A stretch of 64,000 nt of DNA from Loigolactobacillus bifermentans DSM 20003 (lineage in GTDB: Bacteria; Bacillota; Bacilli; Lactobacillales; Lactobacillaceae): the NCBI RefSeq assembly GCF_001434575.1, contig NZ_AZDA01000018.1:1-64000 (forward strand), written 5' to 3'. The notes beneath the pieces were generated by a model, which was not told where the DNA came from, searched no databases, and saw nothing but the letters and a program-made list of their open reading frames with translations. The position numbers were made by a program, and so were the translations under genes. Shown here piece after piece: positions 25,213-36,030 of the stretch; position 1 is the stretch's first letter, and the number at the start of each line of letters is the position of its first letter.

Positions 25213-25746
25213 ATGAAGGTTTCAGTTCAGTATTGGCGGTTAAGTGTGCGTAAAGTGGCCGTGCTGGCGTTATTGTTAGCCGCACAGTTGGTACTCGGTA
25301 AGTTTCCGGTGATTGGAATTTGGTCCGTGCGGATCGATTTTGTATTTCTCGCGACCTTTTTAATGGGCTGGTGGTTTGGACCAGGGTGGGCTGCCATTGC
25401 GGCTGGCTTAGGGGATATTGTCAATGCGCTGATTTTTGGCGCCGGGGCGCCTTATTTTCCTGGTTTTACCGTATCAGCTATTTTAGGTGGTTTGATCTAC
25501 GGGGCATTTTTCTATCGGCAGCCGATGACTTGGTGGCGGGCAATTGGCGCTAGCCTGTTGATCATGGTGGTGATCAATGTGGTGTTAAATACCTACTGGT
25601 TGACCTTGCTGTACCACACGCCATTTTGGGGGATGCTTCCCATTCGGCTGTTAAAGGATTTGGTGCTGACACCGATTCAGATTGTTTTATTATATTCACT
25701 TGGTCACAACACCAGCTTGCAACGGTTGCAGGCGCGGTTGTTATAA
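25213..25746 (+). CDS. folT: Folate ECF transporter substrate-binding subunit
   Basis: The 177-residue membrane protein has about six helices. It is the S component that captures folate and docks to the shared EcfA-EcfA'-EcfT module, encoded elsewhere. The RIDFVFLATFLMGWWFGPGW region and the NTYWLTLLYHTPFW segment near the C-terminus match FolT proteins of lactobacilli. The start is ATG 25213 with GGGAG upstream. Identity is strongly supported by the THF riboswitch in its leader. Monocistronic. Confidence 0.93.
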   Translation: MKVSVQYWRLSVRKVAVLALLLAAQLVLGKFPVIGIWSVRIDFVFLATFLMGWWFGPGWAAIAAGLGDIVNALIFGAGAPYFPGFTVSAILGGLIYGAFFYRQPMTWWRAIGASLLIMVVINVVLNTYWLTLLYHTPFWGMLPIRLLKDLVLTPIQIVLLYSLGHNTSLQRLQARLL

Positions 25747-25756
25747 AATCTTTAAG

Positions 25757-25792
25757 CGCAGTCAGGCATTTTGTCGCGACTGTGTTTTTTTT
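25757..25792 (+). terminator. Terminator after folT
   Basis: CGCAGTC / GACTGTG stem and T8. TTGTCG-18-TATAAT (25771-25800) overlaps it and is a likely promoter for tsaB. Confidence 0.75.
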
Positions 25793-25887
25793 GCTATAAT
25801 GGTAATGAATTGATTCAGTTTAGCTGAAAAAAACGGTGAGCTATGCTAGGATAGCAACATAATCTTATAGGATGAAGGAAGTTAGCA

Positions 25888-26616
25888 ATGTTAGTTTTAG
25901 CAATGGATACCTCAAATCAGGCGTTAAGTGTGGCGTTAGTGCGGGATGAGGCGCTACTGGCGGAAACCACGATCAATATTCGTAAAACCCACAGTGAAAG
26001 TTTGCTGCCGGCAATTGAAAATTTAATGACGGCGGCCAATATTGAACCTGCTGATGTGGATCGTTTTGTGGTGGCACAAGGGCCAGGCTCTTATACTGGG
26101 ATTCGCATTGCCGTGACCACTGCCAAAACCTTTGCTTGGACGTTGCAAAAGGAACTGGTGGGGATCTCAAGTTTAGCAGTCGTGGCTAGCAATACACAGG
26201 CAACTGGGCTGATCGTGCCAGTATTTAATGCCCGGCGCAATGCGGTGTTCACCGGTGCCTATTGCTGGCAGCAGGGCCAGTTAGTGAATGTCTTGCCAGA
26301 CCGGCACCAAGACTTAGCACCTTTATTAGCAGAGCTTGCTAGTCAAACAGCACCGGTTACCTTTATTGGCACTGATGTCCCACTTTTTCAAGATCAGATC
26401 CAAGCAGCACTCGGCGACCAAGCACAGTTTGTCAGTGGTTGGGCGGCATTGCCACAAGCGCGTCAGTTGGCCTGGTTAGGCGAACAAGGCCAGCCAGTTG
26501 CAAACCAGCATCGATTTGCACCGCAGTACCTCCGACAAACAGAAGCGGAGGTTAATTGGTTGAAACAACATCCCACAGCAAGTAAGGGGCATGAGCCATA
26601 TGTGGAAGAAATTTAA
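25888..26616 (+). CDS. tsaB: tRNA t6A biosynthesis protein TsaB
   Basis: The 242-residue ASKHA-fold protein is the TsaD partner in the TsaBDE complex that makes N6-threonylcarbamoyladenosine at position 37 of ANN-decoding tRNAs. AMDTSNQALSVAL at the start, KTHSESLLPAI and AQGPGSYTGIRIAVTTAKT are conserved. The start is ATG 25888 with GGAAG upstream. It overlaps the next gene, and the tsaB-rimI-rimI-tsaD order is the same as in related Firmicutes (B. subtilis ydiC-ydiD-ydiE). Confidence 0.95.
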   Translation: MLVLAMDTSNQALSVALVRDEALLAETTINIRKTHSESLLPAIENLMTAANIEPADVDRFVVAQGPGSYTGIRIAVTTAKTFAWTLQKELVGISSLAVVASNTQATGLIVPVFNARRNAVFTGAYCWQQGQLVNVLPDRHQDLAPLLAELASQTAPVTFIGTDVPLFQDQIQAALGDQAQFVSGWAALPQARQLAWLGEQGQPVANQHRFAPQYLRQTEAEVNWLKQHPTASKGHEPYVEEI

Positions 26617-27181
26617 ATCTTGGTACAACGGGTTACAACATTTAAAACCAGTGGTTGATTTTCCAGATCAAACCGTGACCTTAAATGGCCAGAACTTTGT
26701 TTATCGTCGCGCCGTTGAAGCAGATGTAGAAGGGTTATTAGCCGTGGAGCGGGCTTGTTATGCTGGGACGACCCCTTGGGACCGCTTTGCTTTTTTGGCA
26801 GAATTACGGAAATTCGATAAGTCACTGTATGTGGTTTTGGAATTAGATCATCAGATCCAAGCGTTTATTGGGTGCTGGTTCACCCAAGATGAATCGCACA
26901 TTACCAACTTGGCTGTTTTGCCTAAGTGGCAAAATTTAGGCATGGGCCACTTTTTAATGGCTAGCATGATCCAAATTGCGCAAGATTTACCATCTTGGTG
27001 TGTCACGCTGGAAGTGCGGGTCAGCAATGAACCTGCCAAGCACTTATACCACCGATTAGGTTTTTCAGATCAAGGCATCAAACGGGCGTATTATAGTGCG
27101 AACCATGAAGATGCGTTGGATATGTGCTTGCCGTTGCGGCAGCACCAACCAGTGCCTAAAACGGTGTCATCGCTGTCATGA
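26600..27181 (+). CDS. RimI-like GNAT N-acetyltransferase (first copy)
   Basis: The 193-residue protein has a GNAT domain at about 35-180: YRRAVEADVEGLLAVERACY, IGCWFTQDESHITNLAVLPK, the acetyl-CoA loop WQNLGMGHFLM, and LEVRVSNEPAKHLYHRLGF. RimI-type enzymes acetylate protein N-termini such as ribosomal protein S18. ATG 26600 is chosen over ATG 26591 because AAGGGG is 10 nt from the former and only 1 nt from the latter. It starts inside tsaB, and its stop overlaps the next start (ATGA). Confidence 0.85.
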   Translation: MWKKFKSWYNGLQHLKPVVDFPDQTVTLNGQNFVYRRAVEADVEGLLAVERACYAGTTPWDRFAFLAELRKFDKSLYVVLELDHQIQAFIGCWFTQDESHITNLAVLPKWQNLGMGHFLMASMIQIAQDLPSWCVTLEVRVSNEPAKHLYHRLGFSDQGIKRAYYSANHEDALDMCLPLRQHQPVPKTVSSLS

Positions 27182-27642
27182 AAATTTGGCAACCGGAAAA
27201 AACACTGTTGATCGCACAGGCTGAAACACTGGCCGCTACCTGCTATCACTTGGCGATGGCAGGTTATCGAGATGGTTCACCTTGGTCAGTGGCAACTTTT
27301 ACGTCGAATTTACAAGCAGCCCAGCAACATTACTTGTTTTTAAAACAAGGTGACACGCTGTGCGGCTTTTTAAGTTATAGCCAGGTGTTGGATGAAATTG
27401 AAATCACGAATATTGTGGTGGCACCTGCTTGGCAACAACAAGGCTGGGCTTGGTTTCTGTGGCAAGAATGGCTGGCGAGTTTGCCCAGTGCACAGCTTTT
27501 TTTAGAAGTGCGGGCAAGCAATACACCAGCTTATCAGCTTTATCAAAAATTGGGGTTTACGGTGATTGGGCGCCGTAAGGCCTATTATCAGGTGCCAGTG
27601 GAAGATGCAATTTTAATGAAAAAAGAATGGAAGGTTCAATGA
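27178..27642 (+). CDS. rimI: RimI-like GNAT N-acetyltransferase (second copy)
   Basis: The 154-residue GNAT protein is of RimI size. [20 protein letters not shown] carries the acetyl-CoA loop with tryptophan where glycine is common (QQQGWAW), and [20 protein letters not shown] is the typical C-terminal block. It overlaps the previous gene by 4 bp (ATGA) and is followed after 1 bp by tsaD, so translation is probably coupled. The pair looks like an old duplication with one copy specialised. Confidence 0.85.
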   Translation: MKIWQPEKTLLIAQAETLAATCYHLAMAGYRDGSPWSVATFTSNLQAAQQHYLFLKQGDTLCGFLSYSQVLDEIEITNIVVAPAWQQQGWAWFLWQEWLASLPSAQLFLEVRASNTPAYQLYQKLGFTVIGRRKAYYQVPVEDAILMKKEWKVQ

Positions 27643-27643
27643 T

Positions 27644-28681
27644 TTGGCAAAACGAGAATTGATTTTAGCGTTTGAATCTAGTTGCGATGAAACCAGTGTG
27701 GCGGTAATCGAAGATGGGGCTAAAATTTTAAGTAACATCATTGCGTCACAAATTAATAGTCAAAAACGCTTTGGGGGTGTGGTGCCAGAAGTCGCCAGTC
27801 GCCATCATGTGGAACAGGTGACATTGTGTGCCGAAGAGGCCATGACAGAAGCTGGCGTGACTTATGCTGACCTGAGTGCCGTGGCTGTGACTTACGGGCC
27901 AGGCTTAGTGGGGGCGTTGTTGATCGGCGTGGCCGCTGCCAAAACTGTGGCTTTTGCCCATCATTTGCCGCTGATCCCAGTGAATCACATGGCGGGGCAT
28001 ATTTATGCCGCACGTTTTGTGAAACCGTTGGTGTACCCTTTGCTGGCACTGTTGGTGTCTGGCGGTCATACTGAGATCGTTTATTTAAAAGCCGCTGGTG
28101 AGTTTGAGATCATTGGTGATACCCGGGATGACGCTGCCGGCGAAGCCTTTGATAAGGTGGGGCGGGTGTTAAATCTCACTTACCCAGCTGGTAAAAAAAT
28201 TGATGATCTCAGCAAGCAAGGCCAGGATACGTTTAATTTTCCACGGGCCATGTTACATGAACCAAATTATGACTTTAGTTTTAGCGGGTTGAAAAGTGCT
28301 TTTATCAACACGGTGCACAACGCCGAACAGCGTGGGGAAACCTTGTCGAAGGTTGATTTAGCGGCTAGTTTTCAGGCCAGTGTCATTGATGTGATCGTTC
28401 AAAAAACCATGCGGGCGGCGAAAGCCTACCCTGTACAGCAATTAGTCGTCGCTGGTGGGGTAGCCGCTAATTCAGGGTTACGCGCTGCGTTTCAACAGGC
28501 GGTGGCTGCTGAGACCCCAGACATGGATGTGATCTTCCCACCATTACGCTTATGTAGCGACAATGGCGCTATGATCGGTGCGGCGGCTCATGTGTTATGG
28601 GCCAAAGGGGCACACGCAGACGGGCGCTTAAATGCTGATCCAGGGTTGAGTTTCGACTATGCCAGTGATTTTCAAGCCTAA
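27644..28681 (+). CDS. tsaD: tRNA N6-adenosine threonylcarbamoyltransferase
   Basis: The 345-residue catalytic subunit transfers the threonylcarbamoyl group from TC-AMP to A37. The N-terminus is [19 protein letters not shown]; metal ligands are in [43 protein letters not shown] and [12 protein letters not shown] are conserved. Full length. The start is TTG 27644, 1 bp after rimI, with GGAAGG 9 nt upstream. Last gene of the t6A operon. Confidence 0.97.
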   Translation: MAKRELILAFESSCDETSVAVIEDGAKILSNIIASQINSQKRFGGVVPEVASRHHVEQVTLCAEEAMTEAGVTYADLSAVAVTYGPGLVGALLIGVAAAKTVAFAHHLPLIPVNHMAGHIYAARFVKPLVYPLLALLVSGGHTEIVYLKAAGEFEIIGDTRDDAAGEAFDKVGRVLNLTYPAGKKIDDLSKQGQDTFNFPRAMLHEPNYDFSFSGLKSAFINTVHNAEQRGETLSKVDLAASFQASVIDVIVQKTMRAAKAYPVQQLVVAGGVAANSGLRAAFQQAVAAETPDMDVIFPPLRLCSDNGAMIGAAAHVLWAKGAHADGRLNADPGLSFDYASDFQA

Positions 28682-28682
28682 T

Positions 28683-28720
28683 AAAACGCCTGACCAATTT
28701 TCAGTTGGTCAGGCGTTTTT
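28683..28720. terminator. Bidirectional terminator tsaD/ABC-F
   Basis: A perfect stem AAAACGCCTGACCAA with its complement, 7-nt loop, A/T runs on both flanks. Confidence 0.93.
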
Positions 28721-28728
28721 GCTTGGGA

Positions 28729-30675
28729 TTAGCTTTCCAGTTCTTCTAAGGCTAAGCTTTGGGCTTCCCATTGGGCTTCAACAGCGGCTTGTTCCGCGTC
28801 TACGGCATCCACTTGCTTTTGTAAGTCGGTTAAGGCAGCTGGGTCTTGTAAGGTATCCGGTTGGGTCATTTGAACTTGCAGGTCATGACTTTGTTGTTCC
28901 AATGCGCTAAGCTGATCTTCTAGAGCGGCAATGTCACGTTGCAATTTACGTTGTTGCTTTTGGGTGGCTTTGCTGTCTTGATAAGATTGAGCAGAAGTCG
29001 AAGGTTGGGCCACTTCAATGGGCTGTTCGGCTGCTTTTGCGGCGGCAATTGCCGTTTCCTCAGCTTTTTTATCCACATAATAATCGTAGCCACCAAGGTA
29101 CAGTTTGGTGCCTTGATCCGATAATTCAATCACTTTTGTGGCGATCCGATTCATAAAGTAACGGTCATGAGACACAAATAGAATTGTGCCGTCAAAATCG
29201 ATCAATGCGGATTCCAATACTTCTTTACTATCAATATCCAAATGGTTGGTGGGTTCGTCAAGAATCAAAAAGTTGTTGTGATTCATGGCCAACTTCACCA
29301 GCATTAATTGGGCTTTTTCCCCGCCGGATAAGGCAGCAACTGATTTTTCAACGTCATTACCAGTAAATAAAAAGCTGCCTAGAATTTGACGAATGTCGCC
29401 TTCAGGTAGGAGAGGATGCTCATCCCAAATTTCTGCCAGCACCGTTTTTTTACGATTTAAGGTGGCTTGTTCCTGATCATAATAACCAATGTCCACGCCA
29501 GTTCCTAATTGCGCACTGCCTTTTAAGAAAGGAATCATGCCTAAAATACTTTTCAGTAAGGTTGATTTGCCTACACCGTTGGGCCCAGTAATGGCAACAG
29601 CTTCTTGGCGCTTAACGTGTAAGTTGATGGGCTCGGATAAGACTTGATCGGCACTGTATCCAACAGCGGCATCGTTGACGTCTAGGACTTGATTACCAGA
29701 CTGCTTGTCTTCGCTAAAGTGGAAGCGCACGGTTTTATTATCATTGATGGGTTTTTCCAAGCGGTCCATTTTTTCAAGTTGTTTCCGCCGACTTTGAGCC
29801 CGCTTAGTGGTTGACGCGCGGACTAAGTTTTTATTCACAAAGTCCTCTAATTTGTTGATCTCTGCTTGTTGCTTTTCATAAGCTTTCCAGGCGGACGCTA
29901 AATTAGCGGCTTTTTGTTCGCGATAGGCAGTATAATTGCCTCGGTAGTGTGTGGTCGTGTGCTGACTCATGTCGTAAACTTCAGTGGTGACCTTATCCAA
30001 AAAGTACTGATCATGGGAAACAATTAGCAAGGCACCGCTGTAGTTTTGTAAATAATCTTCTAACCAAGTCATGGTATCAATGTCTAAATGGTTTGTCGGT
30101 TCGTCTAAAATCAATAAATCGTGCTTTTCCAGTAACAGCCGTGCAATGGCCAAACGGGAACGTTGCCCACCAGAAAGGGCGTTGATCGGACGTTCAAAGT
30201 AGTCTTCACCAAAGCCAAAACCATGTAAGACGGTACGGATCTCGGCCTGATAGCCATAACCGTTTTGATCACTAAAATCATGTTGCAATTGATCATAATG
30301 TTTCAAAGTGGCTTGGTAGGCCTCGTCATTGGCAATCAAGTCAGGGTCACCGAGCTTGGCTTCCAATTCGTGCATTTTTTGTTCCATGTCTTGTAAGCTT
30401 TTGAAGACGGTGAGCATTTCGTCAAAGACGGTTTTTTGTGAATCTAAACCGCTGTTCTGCGGCAAATAACCGATGCTGGCGTTTTTACCATAGATCACTT
30501 GCCCTACATCAGGTGGGTTTTCATCGACTAAGATCTTCAGCAAGGTTGATTTACCAATCCCATTGCGTCCGACCAATGCGACCCGCGCTTTACTCTGAAC
30601 TTCTAAATGAACATGTTCAAAAAGCACTTCACCTCCAAAACGGCGTGTGATATTTTGAGCTTGTAGTAAAATCAC
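28729..30675 (-). CDS. ydiF: ABC-F ribosome-associated ATPase (YdiF type)
   Basis: The 648-residue cytosolic protein has two ABC domains and no membrane segment. Domain 1 has GRNGIGKST, LSGGQRSRLAIARLLL and LLILDEPTNHLD; domain 2 has GPNGVGKSTL, LSGGEKAQLMLVKL and FLILDEPTNHLD. The basic linker STTKRAQSRRKQLEKMDRLE lies between them, and a C-terminal coiled coil spans about 560-648. Such proteins act at the ribosomal E site. The start is GTG 30675 behind AAAGGAAG. Its place between tsaD and rex matches B. subtilis ydiF. It is oriented against its neighbours. The gap 30676-30876 upstream holds no gene I can support. Confidence 0.94.
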   Translation of the reverse strand: MILLQAQNITRRFGGEVLFEHVHLEVQSKARVALVGRNGIGKSTLLKILVDENPPDVGQVIYGKNASIGYLPQNSGLDSQKTVFDEMLTVFKSLQDMEQKMHELEAKLGDPDLIANDEAYQATLKHYDQLQHDFSDQNGYGYQAEIRTVLHGFGFGEDYFERPINALSGGQRSRLAIARLLLEKHDLLILDEPTNHLDIDTMTWLEDYLQNYSGALLIVSHDQYFLDKVTTEVYDMSQHTTTHYRGNYTAYREQKAANLASAWKAYEKQQAEINKLEDFVNKNLVRASTTKRAQSRRKQLEKMDRLEKPINDNKTVRFHFSEDKQSGNQVLDVNDAAVGYSADQVLSEPINLHVKRQEAVAITGPNGVGKSTLLKSILGMIPFLKGSAQLGTGVDIGYYDQEQATLNRKKTVLAEIWDEHPLLPEGDIRQILGSFLFTGNDVEKSVAALSGGEKAQLMLVKLAMNHNNFLILDEPTNHLDIDSKEVLESALIDFDGTILFVSHDRYFMNRIATKVIELSDQGTKLYLGGYDYYVDKKAEETAIAAAKAAEQPIEVAQPSTSAQSYQDSKATQKQQRKLQRDIAALEDQLSALEQQSHDLQVQMTQPDTLQDPAALTDLQKQVDAVDAEQAAVEAQWEAQSLALEELES

Positions 30676-30876
30676 GTTATTTCTTCCTTTCTAAGCATTA
30701 TTAGGGGTTGAAAAATTCTTGATTGTGAATTATTGTAATAAGTAAGGAATCCTTATTAAAGTGATGATGGCATCAGATTTGAAATTTTTTAAGACGTCAT
30801 CATAAATAGCTTCCTTAGTTTAACATAAAAAGGCGGTTCCCTTACAAGCTTCCGTCTAAAAAATCACGAATTCTGA

Positions 30877-30935
30877 TTGCTTTTAGTAAGTAACTACGGT
30901 ACCATAGCAATTGTCAAAGTTGACAAATTTCACAA
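30877..30935 (+). promoter_or_regulatory. rex promoter with candidate Rex operator
   Basis: TTGCTT (30877-30882), 17-bp spacer, TACCAT (30900-30905). Just downstream is the inverted repeat TTGTCAA-AG-TTGACAA (30911-30926), running into TTTCACAA (30928-30935), the right half of the Rex consensus TTGTGAA-N4-TTCACAA. Autoregulation by Rex is inferred. Confidence 0.5.
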
Positions 30936-30977
30936 GCAGTTTGCAAAAAATTATATGAAGTCTGGAGGACCAAGCGA

Positions 30978-31610
30978 ATGGTTGCAGCAAAAATACCAAA
31001 GGTAACTGCCAAGCGCTTACCAATATATTATCGCTATTTAAATATGCTTTTTGAAGCCGGCACGAAACGGGTGTCATCAACGGAATTGTCTGAAGCTGTC
31101 CAAGTGGATAGTGCGACGATCCGACGTGATTTCTCTTATTTCGGTGCCCTTGGGAAGCGTGGTTATGGGTACGACGTTGAAGATTTGTTGAATTTCTTCA
31201 AAAAGACCTTGAACCAAGATCGATTGACCAACGTTGCCTTAGTGGGGGTAGGTAATTTAGGTCACGCCTTATTAAACTATAACTTCCGGCAAACCAACAG
31301 CGTACGAATCAGTGCTGCGTTTGATATTGATCAAACGATTGTGAACACAATTCAAAGCGGTGTGCCAGTTTACCCAATGGATGAACTGAAAAAGCAATTA
31401 GAAGAACAACAAATTAATGTTGCCATTTTAACAGTACCAATCGATCATGCCCAAAAAGTCACGGATGAAATGATCGCAGCAGGTGTTAAAGGGGTGATGA
31501 ACTTTACACCATTGCGCATTTCTGTCCCAGCGAATGTTCGGGTGCAAAATGTTGATTTAGCCAATGAATTACAAACATTGATCTATTTTTTGGATCATTA
31601 CAGTGAATAA
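30978..31610 (+). CDS. rex: Redox-sensing transcriptional repressor Rex
   Basis: The 210-residue repressor senses NADH/NAD+. The winged-helix N-terminal half contains [20 protein letters not shown] and the [19 protein letters not shown] wing; the Rossmann half contains [16 protein letters not shown]. The C-terminus has the swapped helix ending [16 protein letters not shown]. The start is ATG 30978 with GGAGG upstream. Likely target in this window is adhE, which has a half-site in its promoter. Confidence 0.96.
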   Translation: MVAAKIPKVTAKRLPIYYRYLNMLFEAGTKRVSSTELSEAVQVDSATIRRDFSYFGALGKRGYGYDVEDLLNFFKKTLNQDRLTNVALVGVGNLGHALLNYNFRQTNSVRISAAFDIDQTIVNTIQSGVPVYPMDELKKQLEEQQINVAILTVPIDHAQKVTDEMIAAGVKGVMNFTPLRISVPANVRVQNVDLANELQTLIYFLDHYSE

Positions 31611-31616
31611 AAAAAT

Positions 31617-31652
31617 AAAGTTTGAGGCAAGCTGCGCTCAAGCTTTTTTTTA
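31617..31652. terminator. Terminator rex/ydiL
   Basis: AAAGTTTGAG / CTCAAGCTTT stem with one G-U pair, followed by T8; the A-run before it may serve the convergent gene. Confidence 0.85.
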
Positions 31653-31679
31653 CGCAAAAATTTGATTTAAAAACGAACC

Positions 31680-32309
31680 TTAGTGTAAGGCCACCAAAAT
31701 GACAACAGCATTCATTAACATATGACTGCCCATGGAAACGGCAATTTGACCGGTGCGGTGATAAATATAACAAAAAACCAGGCTAATGGCGGTGTAAGTC
31801 AGTAAATGCCCATCTGCATGGGCGGCTGCAAACAAAACACTGGCAATGAGAGCGGCGCCAACAACCCCTGTAAAACGTTGTAAATAACCAAAGAGGATCC
31901 GCCGAAAAACGAGTTCTTCCATAATAGGCGCGGCAATAATGCTGGCAATCAGGAAGTAAGGCTGACTTTTGATCACCGTTAGGATCAAGTTGGTGTTGGC
32001 CGAGCTGGTCACGGAATGAAAAATCACGATTTCGATCATCCGGGCGACCATTTGGCCCACAAAGGCCGCTAACGCCCCTAGCACGATCCAGCCAAAGGCC
32101 TGCGTCCAACCAAAGGCTTTTTTTTCAAACGTTAAAGGTGCGTCTCGGCGATAAATCGCGTATAATAAGCCAGCACCGATAATGTAGTCGATGGTGGTGA
32201 CCAGGTAGGTTTGCGCCCCAAGCTGCCACCAATGATTTAGCGTGGCTGGCAACAAGTAAATAAACAAATAAAGTATTAAGGTTAAAATCGGTGTTTGACG
32301 CGCTGACAT
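31680..32309 (-). CDS. ydiL: CPBP-family intramembrane metalloprotease (YdiL type)
   Basis: The 209-residue membrane protein has about six helices and the CPBP/Abi motifs: EELVFRRILFGYL (motif 1, EExxxR), VLFAAAHADGH (motif 2, FxxxH) and GSHMLMNAV (HxxxN). These are the glutamate and histidine ligands of the Rce1-like protease. The start is ATG 32309 with GAGG 8 nt upstream. It is divergent from groES and convergent with rex, as in B. subtilis rex-...-ydiL-groES. Substrate unknown. Confidence 0.9.
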   Translation of the reverse strand: MSARQTPILTLILYLFIYLLPATLNHWWQLGAQTYLVTTIDYIIGAGLLYAIYRRDAPLTFEKKAFGWTQAFGWIVLGALAAFVGQMVARMIEIVIFHSVTSSANTNLILTVIKSQPYFLIASIIAAPIMEELVFRRILFGYLQRFTGVVGAALIASVLFAAAHADGHLLTYTAISLVFCYIYHRTGQIAVSMGSHMLMNAVVILVALH

Positions 32310-32446
32310 TGAAAAACCTCTATTCTTTTAAATAAAATCAGGTGTTAATAAAGTCTTAATGTCTTTCAGTGTACCTTGCGAGGCCTATAAAATAAAGACT
32401 TGGTCAGCTGCTTTCAACAAAATTTGATTTTTTCTGACCTTTATTC

Positions 32447-32512
32447 TTGCATTCCATTTAGAACATGGTATTATGAATATTGTGATTAGCACTTAACTGC
32501 TAGGAGTGCTAA
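32447..32512 (+). promoter_or_regulatory. groESL promoter with CIRCE operator
   Basis: TTGCAT (32447-32452), 16-bp spacer, TATTAT (32469-32474). CIRCE at 32486-32512: TTAGCACTT-N9-GAGTGCTAA, one mismatch to the consensus in the left arm. It is the HrcA binding site for heat-shock control. Confidence 0.95.
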
Positions 32513-32542
32513 AACTCATTAATGTTAATGGAGGGATCAAAC

Positions 32543-32827
32543 GTGTTAAAACCATTAGGCGATCGCGTCATTGTTACAGTAGAAGAACCAGAAGAAAAAA
32601 CAGTGGGTGGCATTGTGTTAGCTTCCAATGCAAAAGAAAAACCAACAACTGGTAAAGTTGTTGCAGCCGGCCCTGGCTTAACAGCCCATAACGGCAAATT
32701 AATTGAATTGACCGTCAAGGAAGGCGACACGGTAATGTTTGATAAATATGCCGGCACAACTGTTTCCTATGATGGCGCTGACTATTTAGTTTTACATGAA
32801 AAGGATTTACTCGCAATCGTTGATTAA
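32543..32827 (+). CDS. groES: Co-chaperonin GroES
   Basis: The 94-residue subunit of the heptameric lid of Gro[22 protein letters not shown] at the start and the mobile loop [16 protein letters not shown] are typical; it ends KDLLAIV. Upstream in-frame ATGs at 32522 and 32528 lie before or in the ribosome binding site; GGAGGG sits 7 nt before GTG 32543, giving the standard N-terminus. So groES starts with GTG here. It is in an operon with groEL, 51 bp apart. Confidence 0.96.
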   Translation: MLKPLGDRVIVTVEEPEEKTVGGIVLASNAKEKPTTGKVVAAGPGLTAHNGKLIELTVKEGDTVMFDKYAGTTVSYDGADYLVLHEKDLLAIVD

Positions 32828-32875
32828 TTTAATCGCGATGAACTGATTGAAAATTCATTTATGAGGTGAAAGTAA

Positions 32876-34513
<1,638 letters not shown>

Positions 34514-34532
34514 GCCAACCATCTTGACAAGG

Positions 34533-34564
34533 AAGCTGTGACTGAAAAGTCATGGCTTTTTTGT
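34533..34564 (+). terminator. groESL terminator
   Basis: AAGCTGTGACT / AGTCATGGCTT stem with two G-U pairs, GAAA loop, T-run. Confidence 0.85.
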
Positions 34565-34589
34565 TTTGTAAGTTTTGTGAATATTTTGA

Positions 34590-34735
34590 TTCACGCAACC
34601 AGGTTGGCTACCAGGTAGCCGTTACGTTAAGTGAGCCACCAATTAAGGCCCAGCAGGCGAATTGACGCAGCTTTAATAACGTGGGTTGGCAGCCCATTCA
34701 TGTCAATTGAGTGTCACTTAACCAATCCTTTTTTA
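34590..34735. other. Structured intergenic element between groEL and ymdB
   Basis: It contains GGCTACC-A-GGTAGCC, then GTTAAGTGA (34626-34634) facing TCACTTAAC (34714-34722), with pairing extending inward to AATT/AATTG. A small GGGTT-GGC-AGCCC hairpin (about 34683-34695) lies inside, and CCAATCC followed by seven T lies at the right end. The complementarity is far more than expected for a plain spacer. A 64-codon ORF across it has no ribosome binding site. It could be a structured RNA or a decayed small mobile element. A TATAAT at 34753-34758 follows, probably for ymdB. Confidence 0.5.
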
Positions 34736-34821
34736 TTCCACCTGAAAAATGCTATAATTTACGCTAGTATGGACATCAATCAGGATCAGAAGGCTGATCA
34801 AAAAGGGGATAAATTTAGATT

Positions 34822-35628
34822 ATGATGCGGATTTTATTTGTAGGCGATGTTATGGGTTCACACGGACGGCAAGTGCTGAGCACTTATTTACCACAGTTAA
34901 AGGCCAAATATCGTCCACAAGTGACCATTGTGAATGGCGAAAATGCTGCTGGTGGTCGTGGGATCACTGGGAAAATCTATAAGCAATTGCTACAAACCGG
35001 TGCAGATGTGATCACCATGGGCAATCACGTTTGGGATAACCGCGATATTTTTGAGTTTATCCAAGATGCTAAGAAGATCGTGCGCCCGGCTAACTTTCCC
35101 GAAGGCACAACGCCAGGGCAAGGTGTGGTTTACGTTCAAGTGAATCAAGTGAAATTGGCGGTGATCAATTTACAAGGCAACGCGTTGATGATGCAAAACC
35201 TGGACAATCCCTTTTTAAAGGTTGATGCCATGTTGACAGAAATTGAAAAAGTAACGCCTTTTGTCTTTATCGATTTTCATGCGGAAACCACCGCTGAAAA
35301 AGAGGCACTGGGCTGGTATTTAGATGGTCGGGTGTCCGCAGTGGTGGGGACGCATACCCACGTCCAAACCAGTGATGGGCGTATCTTGCCTAAAGGCACC
35401 GCTTATTTAACAGATGCTGGGATGACAGGGGCCTACGATGCGATGTTAGGGGTAAAACCTGAAAAAAGTATTGAGCGTTTTCTGACCCAGTTACCAACCC
35501 GGTATGAAGTCCGTGAAGATGGCCGTGATTTGTTAGGTGGCTGTTTGATCGACCTTGATGACCAAGGGTTGGCCAAACACATTGAACCAGTATTGATCAA
35601 CGATGATCATCCCTTTGGCCTTGACTAG
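34822..35628 (+). CDS. ymdB: YmdB-family metallophosphoesterase
   Basis: The 268-residue protein of the TIGR00282 family; B. subtilis YmdB hydrolyses 2',3'-cyclic nucleotides and affects biofilm and motility fate. Metal-binding motifs are visible: FVGDVMGSHGRQ, NGENAAGG, GNHVWDN, DFHAETTAEK and GTHTHVQTSD. Two tandem ATG codons at 34822 and 34825; AGGGGAT lies about 12 nt upstream. It starts the ymdB-ymcA-mutS-mutL run. Confidence 0.95.
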   Translation: MMRILFVGDVMGSHGRQVLSTYLPQLKAKYRPQVTIVNGENAAGGRGITGKIYKQLLQTGADVITMGNHVWDNRDIFEFIQDAKKIVRPANFPEGTTPGQGVVYVQVNQVKLAVINLQGNALMMQNLDNPFLKVDAMLTEIEKVTPFVFIDFHAETTAEKEALGWYLDGRVSAVVGTHTHVQTSDGRILPKGTAYLTDAGMTGAYDAMLGVKPEKSIERFLTQLPTRYEVREDGRDLLGGCLIDLDDQGLAKHIEPVLINDDHPFGLD

Positions 35629-35655
35629 GCAAGGGATAAGCTAGAAGGTGATAAA

Positions 35656-36027
35656 ATGGTCGAAAAGAGTTTAATGGATCAAGCAACGCGCGCTGCGTTA
35701 GACCATTTGGTGACCTTGATCCAACAAGATGAAAATATTCAAAATTATCAAAATATTGCTGCACAAGTCCAAGGTAACCAGGCCTTAGATCAGTTACAGG
35801 CTGATTTAAAGACCACGCAAAAGTTGATCGTCAATGATCAACATTACGGCAAGCCTAAACTGGCAGCACAGGCCACAAAGCAAGCCGATGCGCTGAAGTC
35901 ACAATTGGAGCATCATCCTTTGACCCAGGCCTATCGCAATGCGCTAAGTGACGCCAACGAATTAATCACGCAAATTACGGAACGGTTGGAAACAACCGTC
36001 AACGATGACATTCAGAAAGAAGGCTAG
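35656..36027 (+). CDS. ymcA: YlbF/YmcA-family protein (RicA-like)
   Basis: The 123-residue helical, Gln-rich protein of the YmcA/YlbF family, which in B. subtilis forms the Y-complex with RicF and RicT that affects RNase Y. The pattern LVTLIQQDENIQNYQNIAAQ and the HPLTQAYRNALSDANELI block fit. It is located right before mutS, as ymcA is. It is distinguishable from YlbF mainly by context. The start is ATG 35656 with GAAGGTG upstream. Confidence 0.85.
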   Translation: MVEKSLMDQATRAALDHLVTLIQQDENIQNYQNIAAQVQGNQALDQLQADLKTTQKLIVNDQHYGKPKLAAQATKQADALKSQLEHHPLTQAYRNALSDANELITQITERLETTVNDDIQKEG

Positions 36028-36030
36028 TTT

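Noticed and set aside
34631-34825. 64-codon open frame between groEL and ymdB
   Set aside because: It lies in the structured element and ymdB promoter region, without a ribosome binding site.
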